A stretch of 64,000 bases of DNA from Cyanosarcina radialis HA8281-LM2 (GCA_019359615.1 JAHHHA010000027.1:20525-84524); one strand, 5' to 3'. Shown: positions 1 to 9,361, numbered from the stretch's first letter. A program made the numbers and translations. The notes: generated by a model not told the origin, from the letters alone.

Positions 1-1246
1 GACCAAATTTGTTCGCGATCGCCATTAATAAATTACCCCGAATCCGCGATTGCAGATTTTCCTCGGCAATGCCAAATTCGGTACCAGCAAATAGCAGTTC
101 TAAAGAGCGATCGTAAGCTTGCATTAATTCGCCAATCGGGATGGTATGAGTTTTAATCCCCAAATTTTCCGCTAGCGCCAACGCATCCTTTACCGAATGG
201 TCGGAACTGTAAGGAGAAGGCATCAATATTCCCAGAACGTTTTCTTGGCCCAAAGCCGCTGCTGCGATCGCTGATACTAAAGCTGAATCTATCCCACCGC
301 TCAAACCAATAATTACTTTAGAAAACCCACATTTTCTAGCGTAATCCCCCACCCCTAATACTAAAGCATTCCAAATCTCTTCTTCTTCAGTGGTTGGTAA
401 TTCTACTAAAAATTGGGATGATAAATTCCGCGTTTCTTTATCAAATTCTACTACGATTAAATCTGACTGGAACGCCTGGGCGCGACTTACCACTTCGCCA
501 TCGCGGTTAACCGCAAAACTAGAGCCATCAAAAATCAGATCGTCATTCCCGCCAATCTGATTGGCGTAAATCATTGGAATATGATAGTAACTAGCACTAT
601 GTTTTAACATTTCTTCCCGCAATTTATGTTTGCCGACGCTATAGGGCGAAGCGGAAAGATTGACGATTAAATCTACCCCTTGTTGGGCTAGATCTGCGAG
701 GGGATTTTCGGCATAACTGCGCTTGCCCCAAAAGTTTTCTTCATTCCATAGATCTTCGCAAATCGTCACGCCAATAAAATAAGGGGTTAGTAACGTTTTT
801 GTCTTTTCTTCCTGAAGTTTAATAGTTAAAGAATAACTGACTCTAGCTGGCTCAAAATAACGATCTTCATCGAAGACATCATAAGTAGGCAACAGCCGTT
901 TGTGAAACATTTGCCGCACTCTGCCTTCCCAAAGCAATGCCATGGCATTAAATAGCGGTTTGCCGCCAGATAAGCTAGCACTAGGATTTGGTTCTACCGT
1001 TCCTACTAAGACGTGAATTTGAGGGGGCAAATCCACAGCTAATTGCTGTAGGATATTTGCCATGGCTTCGACAAAGCTAGGATCGAGCAACAAATCTCGC
1101 GGCGGATAACCGCATAAGGAGAGTTCCGGCGTGAGTAGCAAATTAGCCCCTTGCGCTACTGCTTGTTGGGCAGCATCAATAATTTGGGCGGCGTTGCCAG
1201 CTAGATCGCCGATAGTAGGATTGAGTTGAGCGATCGCTATTTTCAT
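1..1246 (-). CDS. nadE: Glutamine-dependent NAD+ synthetase, N-terminal part (runs off the window)
   Basis: This enzyme makes NAD+ from deamido-NAD+, ATP and glutamine, the last step of NAD synthesis in the cytoplasm. The ATG at 1244-1246 opens a nitrilase-type glutaminase domain (starts MKIAIAQLNPTIGD; TPELSLCGYPPRD follows). The PP-loop ATP-pyrophosphatase motif SGGIDSAL is near residue 317, and ENLQSRIRGNLLMAI is close to the window edge. About 415 codons are visible of a family that usually runs 540-570, so the C-terminus lies outside. The two fused domains mark the glutamine-using rather than the ammonia-only form. It stands alone here; the nearest gene is a toxin-antitoxin pair. Confidence 0.95.
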   Translation of the reverse strand, partial: MKIAIAQLNPTIGDLAGNAAQIIDAAQQAVAQGANLLLTPELSLCGYPPRDLLLDPSFVEAMANILQQLAVDLPPQIHVLVGTVEPNPSASLSGGKPLFNAMALLWEGRVRQMFHKRLLPTYDVFDEDRYFEPARVSYSLTIKLQEEKTKTLLTPYFIGVTICEDLWNEENFWGKRSYAENPLADLAQQGVDLIVNLSASPYSVGKHKLREEMLKHSASYYHIPMIYANQIGGNDDLIFDGSSFAVNRDGEVVSRAQAFQSDLIVVEFDKETRNLSSQFLVELPTTEEEEIWNALVLGVGDYARKCGFSKVIIGLSGGIDSALVSAIAAAALGQENVLGILMPSPYSSDHSVKDALALAENLGIKTHTIPIGELMQAYDRSLELLFAGTEFGIAEENLQSRIRGNLLMAIANKFG

Positions 1247-1368
1247 CGTGGTTGACTACCAGTTGGAGCTAGAGGTTTTCGATAAATTTCCCCAACTTAT
1301 ACCATTTTGACAAGATTTTTTGGGTTTTAAGTCTCACCCTTGAAAGAACCCAGTAGGTAGCAGGAGGG

Positions 1369-1869
1369 TTAAAATTTTAGGCTATTTTTCACATCTGCCA
1401 GCGTTACCATCAGCTTTAAGGGATGAGATGGAGAAGAAACAAAACCGCACTTCTCTTCATAAAATTGTTTCACCTTCCCATTCAAGGCGCGAACTAAAAT
1501 TGCCCTAACTCCTACAATTTCTGATGCTTGCCAGGTACGTATGACAGCATCTTTTACCAAACCCATGCCAATGCCTTGACTTTGGTGGTTTATGTCAACC
1601 CCCAGTCTACCTAAAACCATAACTGGTATTGGATCGGGCATATTTCTTTTTATTTTTCCCGGAGCCTGCGAACGAATAGTGCTACCAGTAGCTAAACAGT
1701 AATATCCCACTACTTGTGAGTCCCAGCAGACAATGTAAGTTCTTGCAGCACCAGCACCTTCGCTGTCGCGAGCGCGTTCCTTTAACCACCGATTCAGAGT
1801 TGGCTCGCCACAATCGAATAATTCTAGATTGTGTTCCGGCTGTAAAGGGGTTGGTGGAGTATATGTCAT
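1369..1869 (-). CDS. GNAT-family acetyltransferase toxin (TacT-like)
   Basis: A 166-aa GNAT protein of the TacT/AtaT type. Family members acetylate charged aminoacyl-tRNA and stop translation. Visible family signatures are FDCGEPTLNRWL near the N-terminus, MPDPIPVMVLGRLGVD, the acetyl-CoA loop HQSQGIGMGLV and FYEEKCGF. The ATG at 1867-1869 overlaps the antitoxin stop as ATGA, so this start is preferred over the in-frame TTG two codons upstream. The overlap implies translational coupling with the DUF1778 gene before it. The tRNA target cannot be told from sequence. Confidence 0.88.
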   Translation of the reverse strand: MTYTPPTPLQPEHNLELFDCGEPTLNRWLKERARDSEGAGAARTYIVCWDSQVVGYYCLATGSTIRSQAPGKIKRNMPDPIPVMVLGRLGVDINHQSQGIGMGLVKDAVIRTWQASEIVGVRAILVRALNGKVKQFYEEKCGFVSSPSHPLKLMVTLADVKNSLKF

Positions 1870-2156
1870 TCCCAAGGGCTTTTTGTCGCCAGCAATTTAG
1901 CTAGCTTTTCGTTTTTCGCGGGAGGATTGTCAAGAGCCTGATTGAAGGCTTGCCATTGTTCTTCGTTCAGCGCAAATACTCTTCGATCTAACAAAGTCTC
2001 TTCAGCGGCTTGGTATGCAGCATCTAGCATAAAAGCACTGCGAGTCTTACCGCAAAGTGCAGCAGCGGTATCTATCAGATCGCGCTGATTTGGCTCAATT
2101 CTGAGATTGACAACTTCAGAACGTCTCGCTTTTTCTCGTTTCTCAAGGGTTGCCAT
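1866..2156 (-). CDS. DUF1778 antitoxin (TacA-like ribbon-helix-helix)
   Basis: A 96-aa antitoxin partner of the downstream GNAT toxin. The N-terminal part (EVVNLRIEPNQRDLIDTAA, then AALCGKTRSAFMLDAA) is the DUF1778 ribbon-helix-helix DNA-binding fold. The C-terminal half (EEQWQAFNQALDNPP) is the segment that in related pairs wraps the acetyltransferase. The ATG at 2154-2156 (MATLEKREKARRSE) is preferred; a longer frame to 2210 uses a non-ATG start and adds residues unlike the family. Such operons are usually autorepressed by the antitoxin-toxin complex. Confidence 0.88.
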   Translation of the reverse strand: MATLEKREKARRSEVVNLRIEPNQRDLIDTAAALCGKTRSAFMLDAAYQAAEETLLDRRVFALNEEQWQAFNQALDNPPAKNEKLAKLLATKSPWE

Positions 2157-2405
2157 GACTACTTTATGAATTGATTTTATGTATTTACATTGTATTGACA
2201 ATAATCTCAAGTGTCAATCTAGGTATAACGACGATACGAGTGGAAAAGCTAAAATAGGCGATCGACTACTAAGCCAGTCCTCATTCGCTAACCCCTTCCC
2301 CTAGAGTTGGGAACAGCAGGACAAGAAATTTTTCCTCTAAATCCTCTAAACTGAATTAAACTACTCAAACAAATATAGTTAAAGCTATAGTGGGCGATCG
2401 CCATT

Positions 2406-4181
2406 ATGTTGGGAGAGTTACTAGACAGGCGTTACCGAATCACTGACAATTTGGGTGCTGGGGGCTTCGGTGAAACTTACATTGCTGAAGATACTAAGCT
2501 TCCAGGTAGTCCTAAATGCGTGGTTAAGCACTTGAAACCATTTGCTAACGATCCTCACACTTTGCAAGTGGCTAGGCGCTTATTCGACTCCGAAGCCCAA
2601 GTTTTGCAGCAGCTAGGCGCTCACGCTCAAATTCCTCAACTATTGGCTTATTTTGAGGAAAAGCAAGAATTTTTTCTGGTTCAACAGTTGGTTGAGGGCT
2701 ATCCTTTAAGTGACGAACTCACTCCTGGTAAGCGGTTGAGCGAATCTTATGCCATTGCCTTGTTGCAAAGTATTCTCGAACCTTTATCTTTTGTCCACGA
2801 ACACAATGTAATTCATCGAGATATCAAACCTCCCAATTTAATCAGACGCAAGAGCGATGGCAAGATCGTTTTAATTGACTTTGGGGCAGTCAAAGAGATC
2901 GCTGTAACTAAGGTAAATACGCAAGGACAAAGCCAATTGACCGTAGGAATTGGTACCCCTGGTTATATGCCCAGCGAACAAAGTCGGGGCATCCCTAGAT
3001 TGAGTAGCGATGTTTATGCTGTAGGAATAGTTGGCATTCAAGCTTTAACTGGGTTAATGCCTCACGAACTGCTAGAAGATCCCGATACGGCAGAAATTAT
3101 TTGGCGCGATCGGGTACAAGTTAATCCGATGCTGGGAGATCTGTTAGCCAAAATGGTGCGCTATGATTTCCGGCAACGCTATAAGTCAGCGATTGAAGTT
3201 TTGTCAGAGTTGCGATCGGCCATACCTGCAACAGTTGTTCGACCTGCAACTACTTCCATTTCCGAACTGACTTTAGAGTGGGTAGAAGCGGGACAGCCTA
3301 AAAGGGTAGTAATTGCAGAAAATCAACTAACTAAGAATCCTGGGACTTTTCGGATGGGGCGCGATCCGGCAACGTGCGATCTGGTGTTATCAGAGTCAAC
3401 GGTATCGAGGTTGCAAGCAGAAATCTTTTTTAATGCCCAACAGCAGCGTTTTTACCTGCGTTCTTTGAGTCAGAATAACCCGCCTATGGTTGATGGGGTA
3501 CGACTGCTGACGGGAGAGGTGGCACTGCACCAAGGTAGTAATCTGCGGTTTGGGGAATTGGATTTGAGGGTGGTAGCTATTGGTTTGCAGCAGTATCCAG
3601 GGGGGTATACCCCAACAGAAACGTCACCACCGCCTACGAAAATGCCGTCGTCGCCATTACCACCGACGAAGCCGTCATCAGATCCTCAAGAGGTGCAATT
3701 TCCGCCGCCACCTGTACCGCCTCAGTATCTTCAGGAAGTTCCCGATCCGCCGTTAGTGCAACCGTCTCCTACTCTAGGAGTACAGGGTAAAAGTAAGCAG
3801 GTGGGATGGCGTTTATTCGGGTGGTGGGTGTTGGCGAATGGTGTGGCTATTGCTGCGAGCAATACTGTGTTCTGGGCTGTATCCAGTGCTGTATCCAGTG
3901 CTGCTGTGTACGGTGCTGTGCTTGGGTTCGGGCTTGGGATCGTGCAATGGCTAGTCCTGCGACGGCTAGTTGGCCGTGCTTGGCAGTGGGTATTGGCGAA
4001 TGCTGTGGGCGGTGCTGTGGGCAGTGCTGTTGATTATGCTACGAACAGTGCTGCGGTCGGTGCTGTGGGCGATGCTGTGGCTGGTGCTATGGGTGGTGCG
4101 GTGGACGGTGCCACTTGGGGAGCAATTACAGGTGGGGTGCTGGTTTGGCTGTTGCGAAATCATCGGAAATCACCCAAGTAG
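2406..4181 (+). CDS. Ser/Thr protein kinase with FHA domain and repetitive membrane tail
   Basis: A 591-aa Hanks-type kinase. Residues 1-270 form the kinase: glycine loop LGAGGFGETY, lysine in CVVKHLKPF, catalytic loop HRDIKPPN, DFG in LIDFGAVKE, and GTPGYMPSEQ in the activation segment. Residues about 315-400 resemble an FHA phosphothreonine-binding domain (FRMGRDPATCDLVL, STVSRLQAEI). A Pro-rich linker (about 410-455) leads to a hydrophobic Gly/Ala/Val tail (about 470-585) built from short degenerate repeats that probably insert in the membrane. The DNA of the tail is itself repetitive (variants of GTGCTGTGGGCG). All catalytic residues are present. The substrate is unknown. Confidence 0.9.
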   Translation: MLGELLDRRYRITDNLGAGGFGETYIAEDTKLPGSPKCVVKHLKPFANDPHTLQVARRLFDSEAQVLQQLGAHAQIPQLLAYFEEKQEFFLVQQLVEGYPLSDELTPGKRLSESYAIALLQSILEPLSFVHEHNVIHRDIKPPNLIRRKSDGKIVLIDFGAVKEIAVTKVNTQGQSQLTVGIGTPGYMPSEQSRGIPRLSSDVYAVGIVGIQALTGLMPHELLEDPDTAEIIWRDRVQVNPMLGDLLAKMVRYDFRQRYKSAIEVLSELRSAIPATVVRPATTSISELTLEWVEAGQPKRVVIAENQLTKNPGTFRMGRDPATCDLVLSESTVSRLQAEIFFNAQQQRFYLRSLSQNNPPMVDGVRLLTGEVALHQGSNLRFGELDLRVVAIGLQQYPGGYTPTETSPPPTKMPSSPLPPTKPSSDPQEVQFPPPPVPPQYLQEVPDPPLVQPSPTLGVQGKSKQVGWRLFGWWVLANGVAIAASNTVFWAVSSAVSSAAVYGAVLGFGLGIVQWLVLRRLVGRAWQWVLANAVGGAVGSAVDYATNSAAVGAVGDAVAGAMGGAVDGATWGAITGGVLVWLLRNHRKSPK

Positions 4182-4184
4182 CCC

Positions 4185-4465
4185 TCATCCCCTAACCCCT
4201 TCTCCCAGCGTGGGAGAAGGGGGACAAGAAGGTTCAGTTTCCAAGCAGGAGAGTGCCAAGAACGTCCCTGAGCCGAAAAACTCACTCTTGCTCCCCTCTC
4301 CCACCGTTGGGAGAGGGGCCGGGGGTGAGGGCAGATTTCTCGATCGCAGACTTCAACCTTTCAGTAGCTCCAAGCCGATTGCGCCTTCAACTCTTGGCTC
4401 GATCGCCTGCCAGCCCTCATCCCCTAACCCCTTCTCCCAGGCTTGGGAGAAGGGGGACAAGAATG
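4185..4465. repeat. Two direct copies plus one variant of a short palindromic repeat
   Basis: CCCTCATCCCCTAACCCCTT begins at about 4182 and again at about 4414. Each copy runs into a small hairpin in which CTTCTCCC pairs with GGGAGAAG. A third, GC-richer version (CTCCCCTCTCCCACC, then GGGAGAGGGGCC) lies at 4290-4330. The same family recurs at 18361-18419 and 28380-28500. These are dispersed intergenic palindromes rather than genes. Confidence 0.7.
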
Positions 4466-4501
4466 GGTACTCTCAGAACAAATGGATTGAGAGGCTAACC
4501 C

Positions 4502-4876
4502 TTGGAGAAAACTACCAGTAGAATTCGCGGCAGCACACCGGAAATCGAATTAAACGCCCGAAATCTGCGGCAAAATCTCACCCCAGCCGAACAAATCCTT
4601 TGGCAGCATTTGCGGAATCGGAAACTCCACGGATTGAAGTTTCGCCGCCAGCATCCAATAGGTCGATTTATCGTTGATTTCTACTGCCCGGAATACCGAC
4701 TGATAGTTGAATTAGATGGAGAAATCCACGATCGCCAAGTCGAATATGATATGGCTAGAACAGAACAACTCCAAGCTGACGGCGATCGCGTTTTACGCTT
4801 TCAAAATCAGGAAGTTCTCGATCGTCTTTCCTGGGTTTTGGAGCAGATCTTACAGGGATTGCATTCTCAGCCTTGA
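4502..4876 (+). CDS. DUF559 domain protein, VSR-like endonuclease fold
   Basis: A 124-aa protein of the DUF559 family, which shares the PD-(D/E)XK-like fold of very-short-patch-repair endonucleases. Diagnostic stretches are LTPAEQILWQHLRNRKL, FRRQHPIGRFIVDFYCPE and LIVELDGEIHD. The acidic residues in VDFYC and VELDG fit the predicted metal-binding core. No ATG lies near the N-terminus; the TTG at 4502 is the best start. It follows a repeat-rich spacer and has no obvious partner. Members are common in cyanobacteria and the physiological role is unknown. Confidence 0.8.
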   Translation: MEKTTSRIRGSTPEIELNARNLRQNLTPAEQILWQHLRNRKLHGLKFRRQHPIGRFIVDFYCPEYRLIVELDGEIHDRQVEYDMARTEQLQADGDRVLRFQNQEVLDRLSWVLEQILQGLHSQP

Positions 4877-4916
4877 AAGCCCTCATTCCCTAATCTGACG
4901 GAACTCCGAACTCAGG

Positions 4917-5981
4917 TTAGGTGTGTTTGGGTAATCGCGGCGATCGAGTGCGAATTGGTAGGAGAATACGATTGAGCGATCGCAATTGTTCTGGGGTTCC
5001 CATGCAAATCAGCGCGTCTCCTGGCAGCAATTGAGTTTCACCAGTCGGCCCGGCAATCAAAGTACCGTCACCCCGACGAATAGCTAGCACCAGCGCCCCA
5101 GATTGCGATCGCAATCTAGCTTCTCTGATGGTTTGCCCGACTACCGGACAAGTTTCGACATCGAGAGAGAATTCTTCCATGTAAAAAGATCGATCGGTGC
5201 CAGTGAGAATGCCATCGACAAAATCCATTACTTGCGGTCTGAGGGCCGCCGCTGCCATCCTTCTGCCCCCAGTAATGTAGGGAGAGACTACCGCATCGGC
5301 CCCAGCCCGTTGCAGCTTTTGTAAGGCTTCTTCTGTACTAGCCCGCGCGATCGCGCGAATTTCGGGGTTGAGGGTTTTCGCCGACAGGACGGTATAAAGA
5401 TTTTCGGCATCTGAAGGTAACGCCGCCACCAAACAAACTGCTCGATCGATTCCTACCTTTAACAGAGTTTCATCTAGGGTGGCATCGCCTTGAACGGCAG
5501 TATAACCTAGCTGTTGCGCCTCTTGCACCTGTTCCAGTTGGGAGTCGATGGTGACAAATTGAATCCCTTCAGCCTGAAATTCCAAAGCGATCTGTCGCCC
5601 CGTGCGACCGAAGCCGCAAATAATATAGTGTGCGGTTAAAGATTCCACCAAACGCTTCTGTTGTGCGAGTCGTCTGCCTTCTTGAAAATAACCTTGAATC
5701 AGGGCCTCTGTAAATCGATTGACGATGTAACCGATACTGATTACTCCCATCATAATCAGGGAGATAGTGAAAATCCGCCCGCGATCGCCCAAAGGGTTAA
5801 CTTCGCCAAACCCTACAGTAGCTAGAGTAATGACGGTCATGTACACCGCATCCGACCAATGCCATCCCTCGACAAACTTGTACCATAACGTGCCGCTGAT
5901 AAAGACTAATGCTAGAGCGATCCCGCCAGCCGCTAGCTGTTTTTGGATCTGTCGATATTTTTGTTCAAAGGTCGAATACAC
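4917..5981 (-). CDS. Potassium channel with RCK domains (MthK/TrkA-N type)
   Basis: A 354-aa two-helix K+ channel. Membrane helices flank a pore loop with the selectivity filter TVGFGE (residues about 20-95). An RCK/TrkA-N Rossmann domain follows (YIICGFGRTGRQIA, then TIDSQ, residues about 115-235), then a TrkA-C domain (about 265-345; GQTIREARLR, LLPGDALICMG). The start is GTG at 5979-5981. The architecture predicts a ligand- or nucleotide-gated K+ efflux channel. It is divergent from the next gene, with about 140 bp between start codons. Confidence 0.9.
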   Translation of the reverse strand: MYSTFEQKYRQIQKQLAAGGIALALVFISGTLWYKFVEGWHWSDAVYMTVITLATVGFGEVNPLGDRGRIFTISLIMMGVISIGYIVNRFTEALIQGYFQEGRRLAQQKRLVESLTAHYIICGFGRTGRQIALEFQAEGIQFVTIDSQLEQVQEAQQLGYTAVQGDATLDETLLKVGIDRAVCLVAALPSDAENLYTVLSAKTLNPEIRAIARASTEEALQKLQRAGADAVVSPYITGGRRMAAAALRPQVMDFVDGILTGTDRSFYMEEFSLDVETCPVVGQTIREARLRSQSGALVLAIRRGDGTLIAGPTGETQLLPGDALICMGTPEQLRSLNRILLPIRTRSPRLPKHT

Positions 5982-6122
5982 GAGATTAAATTGCTACTGT
6001 CGGGTGTGCTGCCAGATCTCATAGTAAAAGGAACCGCAGATCGAAATGGACAAAGACAGATACAATCTGACAGATGCAACGTCGATCTCGATCGACATTG
6101 CAAGTCATTTGGAGATCGATCT

Positions 6123-7037
6123 ATGCAAGCTAGCTTTCTTACAGCCGTCCTTTTACCAGTAGGTCTAGCGATTATCATGCTGGGCATGGGACTAACTCTA
6201 CTGCCAGAAGACTTTCAACGAGTCACTCGCTATCCCAAAGCCGTCGCTGTTGGTTTAGTCAGTCAATTGGCCTTTCTTCCCATCGTCGGCTTTCTGGTCG
6301 CTTCTGCGATCCCGATGCCGCCAGCAATTGCTGTGGGATTGATAATAGTGGCTATCTGTCCGGGCGGACCTTCTTCCAATCTGATTACTTATTTGGCCAA
6401 AGGAGATGTCGCCCTTTCTGTCACTCTAACGGCTTTGAGTAGCGCCATTACTGTATTCACTATTCCGATATTGGGGAATCTGGCACTGCGATATTTTAGC
6501 GGTCAAAATGCCGCGATCGCGCTCCCGATCGGGCCTACCATGCTACAAATTTTCTTAATTACTCTGGTGCCAATTGGTTTGGGAATGTGGGTGCGGCAAC
6601 AATTTCCCCACGTAGCCCGCCGACTGGAGAAGGTAACTAACCGTCTGGCCATTGCCTTTCTGGTCTTCATTATATCGGCGATAATCGTTCGCGAGTGGGA
6701 TCGCCTGCCCAGCTTCATCGCCCAGGTGGGGATTGGGGTAGTGCTGCTCAATGTTATTTCAGTTTTGATGGGATTTGGGTTTGCTAAGCTGTCTAAGCTG
6801 ACGTTTGCCCAACAGATTTGTATTGCGATCGAAGTGGGAATTCAAAATGGCACGCTAGCGATCGCCATTACCGCCGGACTGTTAAATAATCCCGATATGG
6901 CCGTTCCTGCTGCTATTTACAGCTTAGTGATGAACTTCACTGGCGTTCTGGCTATTTTTTATGGCAGAAGGTCGGCTGAAAGAATCACTCCGAAGGAGAA
7001 ATTACAGCAAAAAACAGGCGATACCGCACGTTTCTAA
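6123..7037 (+). CDS. Bile acid:sodium symporter (BASS) family transporter
   Basis: A 304-aa integral membrane protein. MQASFLTAVLLPVGLAIIML, GLTLLPEDFQRV, CPGGPSSNLITYLAKGD and EVGIQNGTLAIAI are typical of the BASS/SBF family of sodium-coupled carriers for organic anions. About nine to ten hydrophobic helices are visible. The ATG at 6123 is chosen because the longer frame back to 5943 adds polar sequence lacking family character. The substrate cannot be assigned; plant and cyanobacterial relatives include 2-keto-acid and other organic-acid carriers. The 3' end overlaps the convergent gene by 36 bp. Confidence 0.87.
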   Translation: MQASFLTAVLLPVGLAIIMLGMGLTLLPEDFQRVTRYPKAVAVGLVSQLAFLPIVGFLVASAIPMPPAIAVGLIIVAICPGGPSSNLITYLAKGDVALSVTLTALSSAITVFTIPILGNLALRYFSGQNAAIALPIGPTMLQIFLITLVPIGLGMWVRQQFPHVARRLEKVTNRLAIAFLVFIISAIIVREWDRLPSFIAQVGIGVVLLNVISVLMGFGFAKLSKLTFAQQICIAIEVGIQNGTLAIAITAGLLNNPDMAVPAAIYSLVMNFTGVLAIFYGRRSAERITPKEKLQQKTGDTARF

Positions 7038-7853
7038 AATACACCACAGAGTAGAGCGCGTATTCCTCAACTCCTGAACTAGCTCATAGCTCCTCCAGGC
7101 TTGCCAAAAAATATAGATTGATAACACTGCTAAGAAAGTCCGAAAGATGGAACTCACAGTTTGATCGCCTAACTTAGGTAAAATGCGGGTGCTAACTTGA
7201 GCCGCGATCGCTCCCCCAATACCCAAGATTATACCTTCGGCAAATAAGACATTGCCGCTTAAAGCATGACCTACAGAGGCAGAAATGGCTGTGATAACGA
7301 TCGCACCCAAACTAGTTTGAATTGCGACTTTAATTGGTTCTCCCAACAGCCAAATTTGCAGCGGCACCATAATTACACCGCCGCCCAATCCAAACAATCC
7401 AGCTAATACACCACCAGCGCTACCAGTTAATACTCTGGAAATAACAGGGTTAAGATTTTGCGGTTGAATGTCGGCAGCAGTTTTAGTTAAACGTTGTCTT
7501 AGTTCTAGTAAATAAATGTTAGTAATTAAAACTGCTCCAAAAGCAGCTAGGAGCAAATATGGGGCAAAAAACTTGGCAAAAAATACCCCGATTTGAGCAG
7601 CAATTGCCGCCGGAATTCCCAGATAAATTATGCGCTGGCGATCGAAAACACCCATGCGCCAGTTCTGGACAGTACCAGAACTGGAGGTAATTAAAATCGC
7701 CAGAGAGCTAGTAGCTACAGATTGAATTGGTGTATAGCCTAAAGCTACCAATATTGGCACTAAAACCGTACCGCCGCCGATGCCTAACAAACCAGCGAGA
7801 ATCCCAGAAATTAGTCCTCCTGCGGCTAACAGCCATCCATTTGCTGGCAGCAT
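7002..7853 (-). CDS. TauE/SafE (TSUP) family sulfite/organosulfonate exporter-like protein
   Basis: A 283-aa membrane protein with the internal duplication expected of TSUP carriers: GILAGLLGIGGGTVLVPIL near the N-terminus and GVLAGLFGLGGGVIMVPLQ near residue 155. Eight or so hydrophobic helices are visible. Relatives export sulfite, sulfonates or related anions, but the substrate here is unknown. The last 20 or so residues are polar and overlap the end of the convergent symporter gene, so a slightly extended C-terminus is possible. Confidence 0.87.
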   Translation of the reverse strand: MLPANGWLLAAGGLISGILAGLLGIGGGTVLVPILVALGYTPIQSVATSSLAILITSSSGTVQNWRMGVFDRQRIIYLGIPAAIAAQIGVFFAKFFAPYLLLAAFGAVLITNIYLLELRQRLTKTAADIQPQNLNPVISRVLTGSAGGVLAGLFGLGGGVIMVPLQIWLLGEPIKVAIQTSLGAIVITAISASVGHALSGNVLFAEGIILGIGGAIAAQVSTRILPKLGDQTVSSIFRTFLAVLSIYIFWQAWRSYELVQELRNTRSTLWCILETCGIACFLL

Positions 7854-7873
7854 CGGCGATCGAGCTATAACCT

Positions 7874-8389
7874 TTAAATTAGTTTCCAGTTCACATTCCC
7901 TTGGTCGTCGTTAACTGTAACCTCTACCGAACGTTTGGCATCCCCATCATCTTGAACTTGGCATTCAAACTTGTCCCCTGCTTTAGCAACCTTAAGTTTG
8001 CCCCCACAGTCGGCTTTAACATCGACTTGCAACTGCTGTTTTATGCCTTGTTGGATTTGCTGTTCGATTAGCGAGAGATCTAAAACATTCTTAGCCTTCC
8101 AGCTAAACCTTCCTTTGTCGTCTTCGAGTTTAGCTTCCACAGGAATCGTGCCGATGTCTGACTCTGCTTGGCAATTAAATGTTTGACCCGCCTTGACTTC
8201 AACTTTTCCAGAGCAAGTAACAGATTTAACATCTGTAGCAAGCTGCTTGCTTAACTCATCTTTGATTTTTCCTTGGGCATCATTAAGATCCAGGGTATTC
8301 GTACATCCTGATAAAATTGCGACGATCGCCAACGCTGGCACAATAGCTAGTCTGTTAAATTTTCCAAATCCTAAATACTTATTTTCCAT
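7874..8389 (-). CDS. DUF4333 lipoprotein with two tandem domains
   Basis: A 171-aa secreted lipoprotein. An N-terminal hydrophobic segment ends in the lipobox LSGC (lipidated Cys at about residue 29). Two similar domains follow: CSGKVEVKAGQTFNCQAES and later CGGKLKVAKAGDKFECQVQ, each with a pair of cysteines in the pattern of the DUF4333 family. The internal duplication is clear from KAG(Q/D)xFxCQ in both halves. Function is unknown; the family is found in envelope lipoproteins of actinobacteria and cyanobacteria. Confidence 0.82.
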   Translation of the reverse strand: MENKYLGFGKFNRLAIVPALAIVAILSGCTNTLDLNDAQGKIKDELSKQLATDVKSVTCSGKVEVKAGQTFNCQAESDIGTIPVEAKLEDDKGRFSWKAKNVLDLSLIEQQIQQGIKQQLQVDVKADCGGKLKVAKAGDKFECQVQDDGDAKRSVEVTVNDDQGNVNWKLI

Positions 8390-8551
8390 CTTACCTGCTG
8401 AGAAATGTTACTGCATCGCAGCAATCGATTCCTATGGTATCAATTGCTACAATACTAATACAGTCGATTTGTAATCTATTCCGGTAGGATTCCCAGCAGA
8501 AAAATTTCAATGGTACTCTCAATTTGAGAAAAGAATTACCTATCAAACCCA

Positions 8552-9361
8552 TCAATTGCCTAACTCTTTAGAACGCTGGCAAGCTGCCATCACCGCCTCG
8601 ATCGCAGCCGAACGAAAACCAGCTTTCTCTAACTTCACGATCCCAGCAATCGTAGTGCCCCCAGGACTGGCCACCCGATCTTTAAGTTCGGCCGGGTGCA
8701 TTCCCGATGCTTGCAATAGTTGAGCCGTCCCCAATACAGTTTGCACGGCTAATTTAGTCGCGATCGCTCTGGGCAGTCCCGCTGCTACTCCGCCATCGGC
8801 CAAAGCTTCGATCGCCATTGCCACGTAAGCAGGCCCAGAACCCGATAAACCCGTCACGGCATCCATCATCGATTCTGGCACCTCTACGACCTCTCCTACC
8901 GCCTGAAAAATGGCTTGGGCCCGGTCTAAATGTCGATCGTCTGCCAGAGAACCGGGCGCGAGCGCGGTCATTCCCATCCCCACTGTAGCGGGCGTATTCG
9001 GCATGGCTCGAACGATCGGCTGTCCTGGAAAAGCCCACTCCAACTGAGAAAAGCGCACTCCTGCCAAGATCGAAATTACCAACTGCTGCTCTGGAACTTC
9101 CTCTCTCGCAGTCAAATCGGTAGCTACTCGATCCCAAACTTGGGGCTTGATCGCTAGCAGCAGCACTTCAGTCGCCGATGCCGCTGCTTGGTTGTCCTCT
9201 GTCGTCTCAATGCCGTATTTCTCTGATAAAAAAGCCCGCCGCTGGGGCAGGCGATCGCTAACTATAACTTCATTAGAAGAATAAACTTTTTGAGCTAAGA
9301 GGCGGGATAACAGGGCTTCCCCCATTACCCCACCGCCAATGATGCCAAACCTCATAGACAT
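8552..9361 (-). CDS. proC: Pyrroline-5-carboxylate reductase
   Basis: Reduces 1-pyrroline-5-carboxylate to proline with NAD(P)H, the last step of proline synthesis in the cytoplasm. The 269 residues match the usual family length. The Rossmann motif GIIGGGVMGEAL is at residues 5-16. The C-terminal signature is complete: SGSGPAYVAM, LKDRVASPGGTTIAGI and LEKAGFRSAAIEAV. It lies downstream of sepF, with a 92-bp spacer of short tandem repeats, in the gene order pipX-pipY-sepF-proC. Confidence 0.96.
   Translation of the reverse strand: MSMRFGIIGGGVMGEALLSRLLAQKVYSSNEVIVSDRLPQRRAFLSEKYGIETTEDNQAAASATEVLLLAIKPQVWDRVATDLTAREEVPEQQLVISILAGVRFSQLEWAFPGQPIVRAMPNTPATVGMGMTALAPGSLADDRHLDRAQAIFQAVGEVVEVPESMMDAVTGLSGSGPAYVAMAIEALADGGVAAGLPRAIATKLAVQTVLGTAQLLQASGMHPAELKDRVASPGGTTIAGIVKLEKAGFRSAAIEAVMAACQRSKELGN

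Noticed and set aside
3966..4163. Ser/Thr/His-rich frame opposite the kinase tail
   Set aside because: Composition is a mirror of the GTGCTGTGGGCG repeat; shadow of the real gene.
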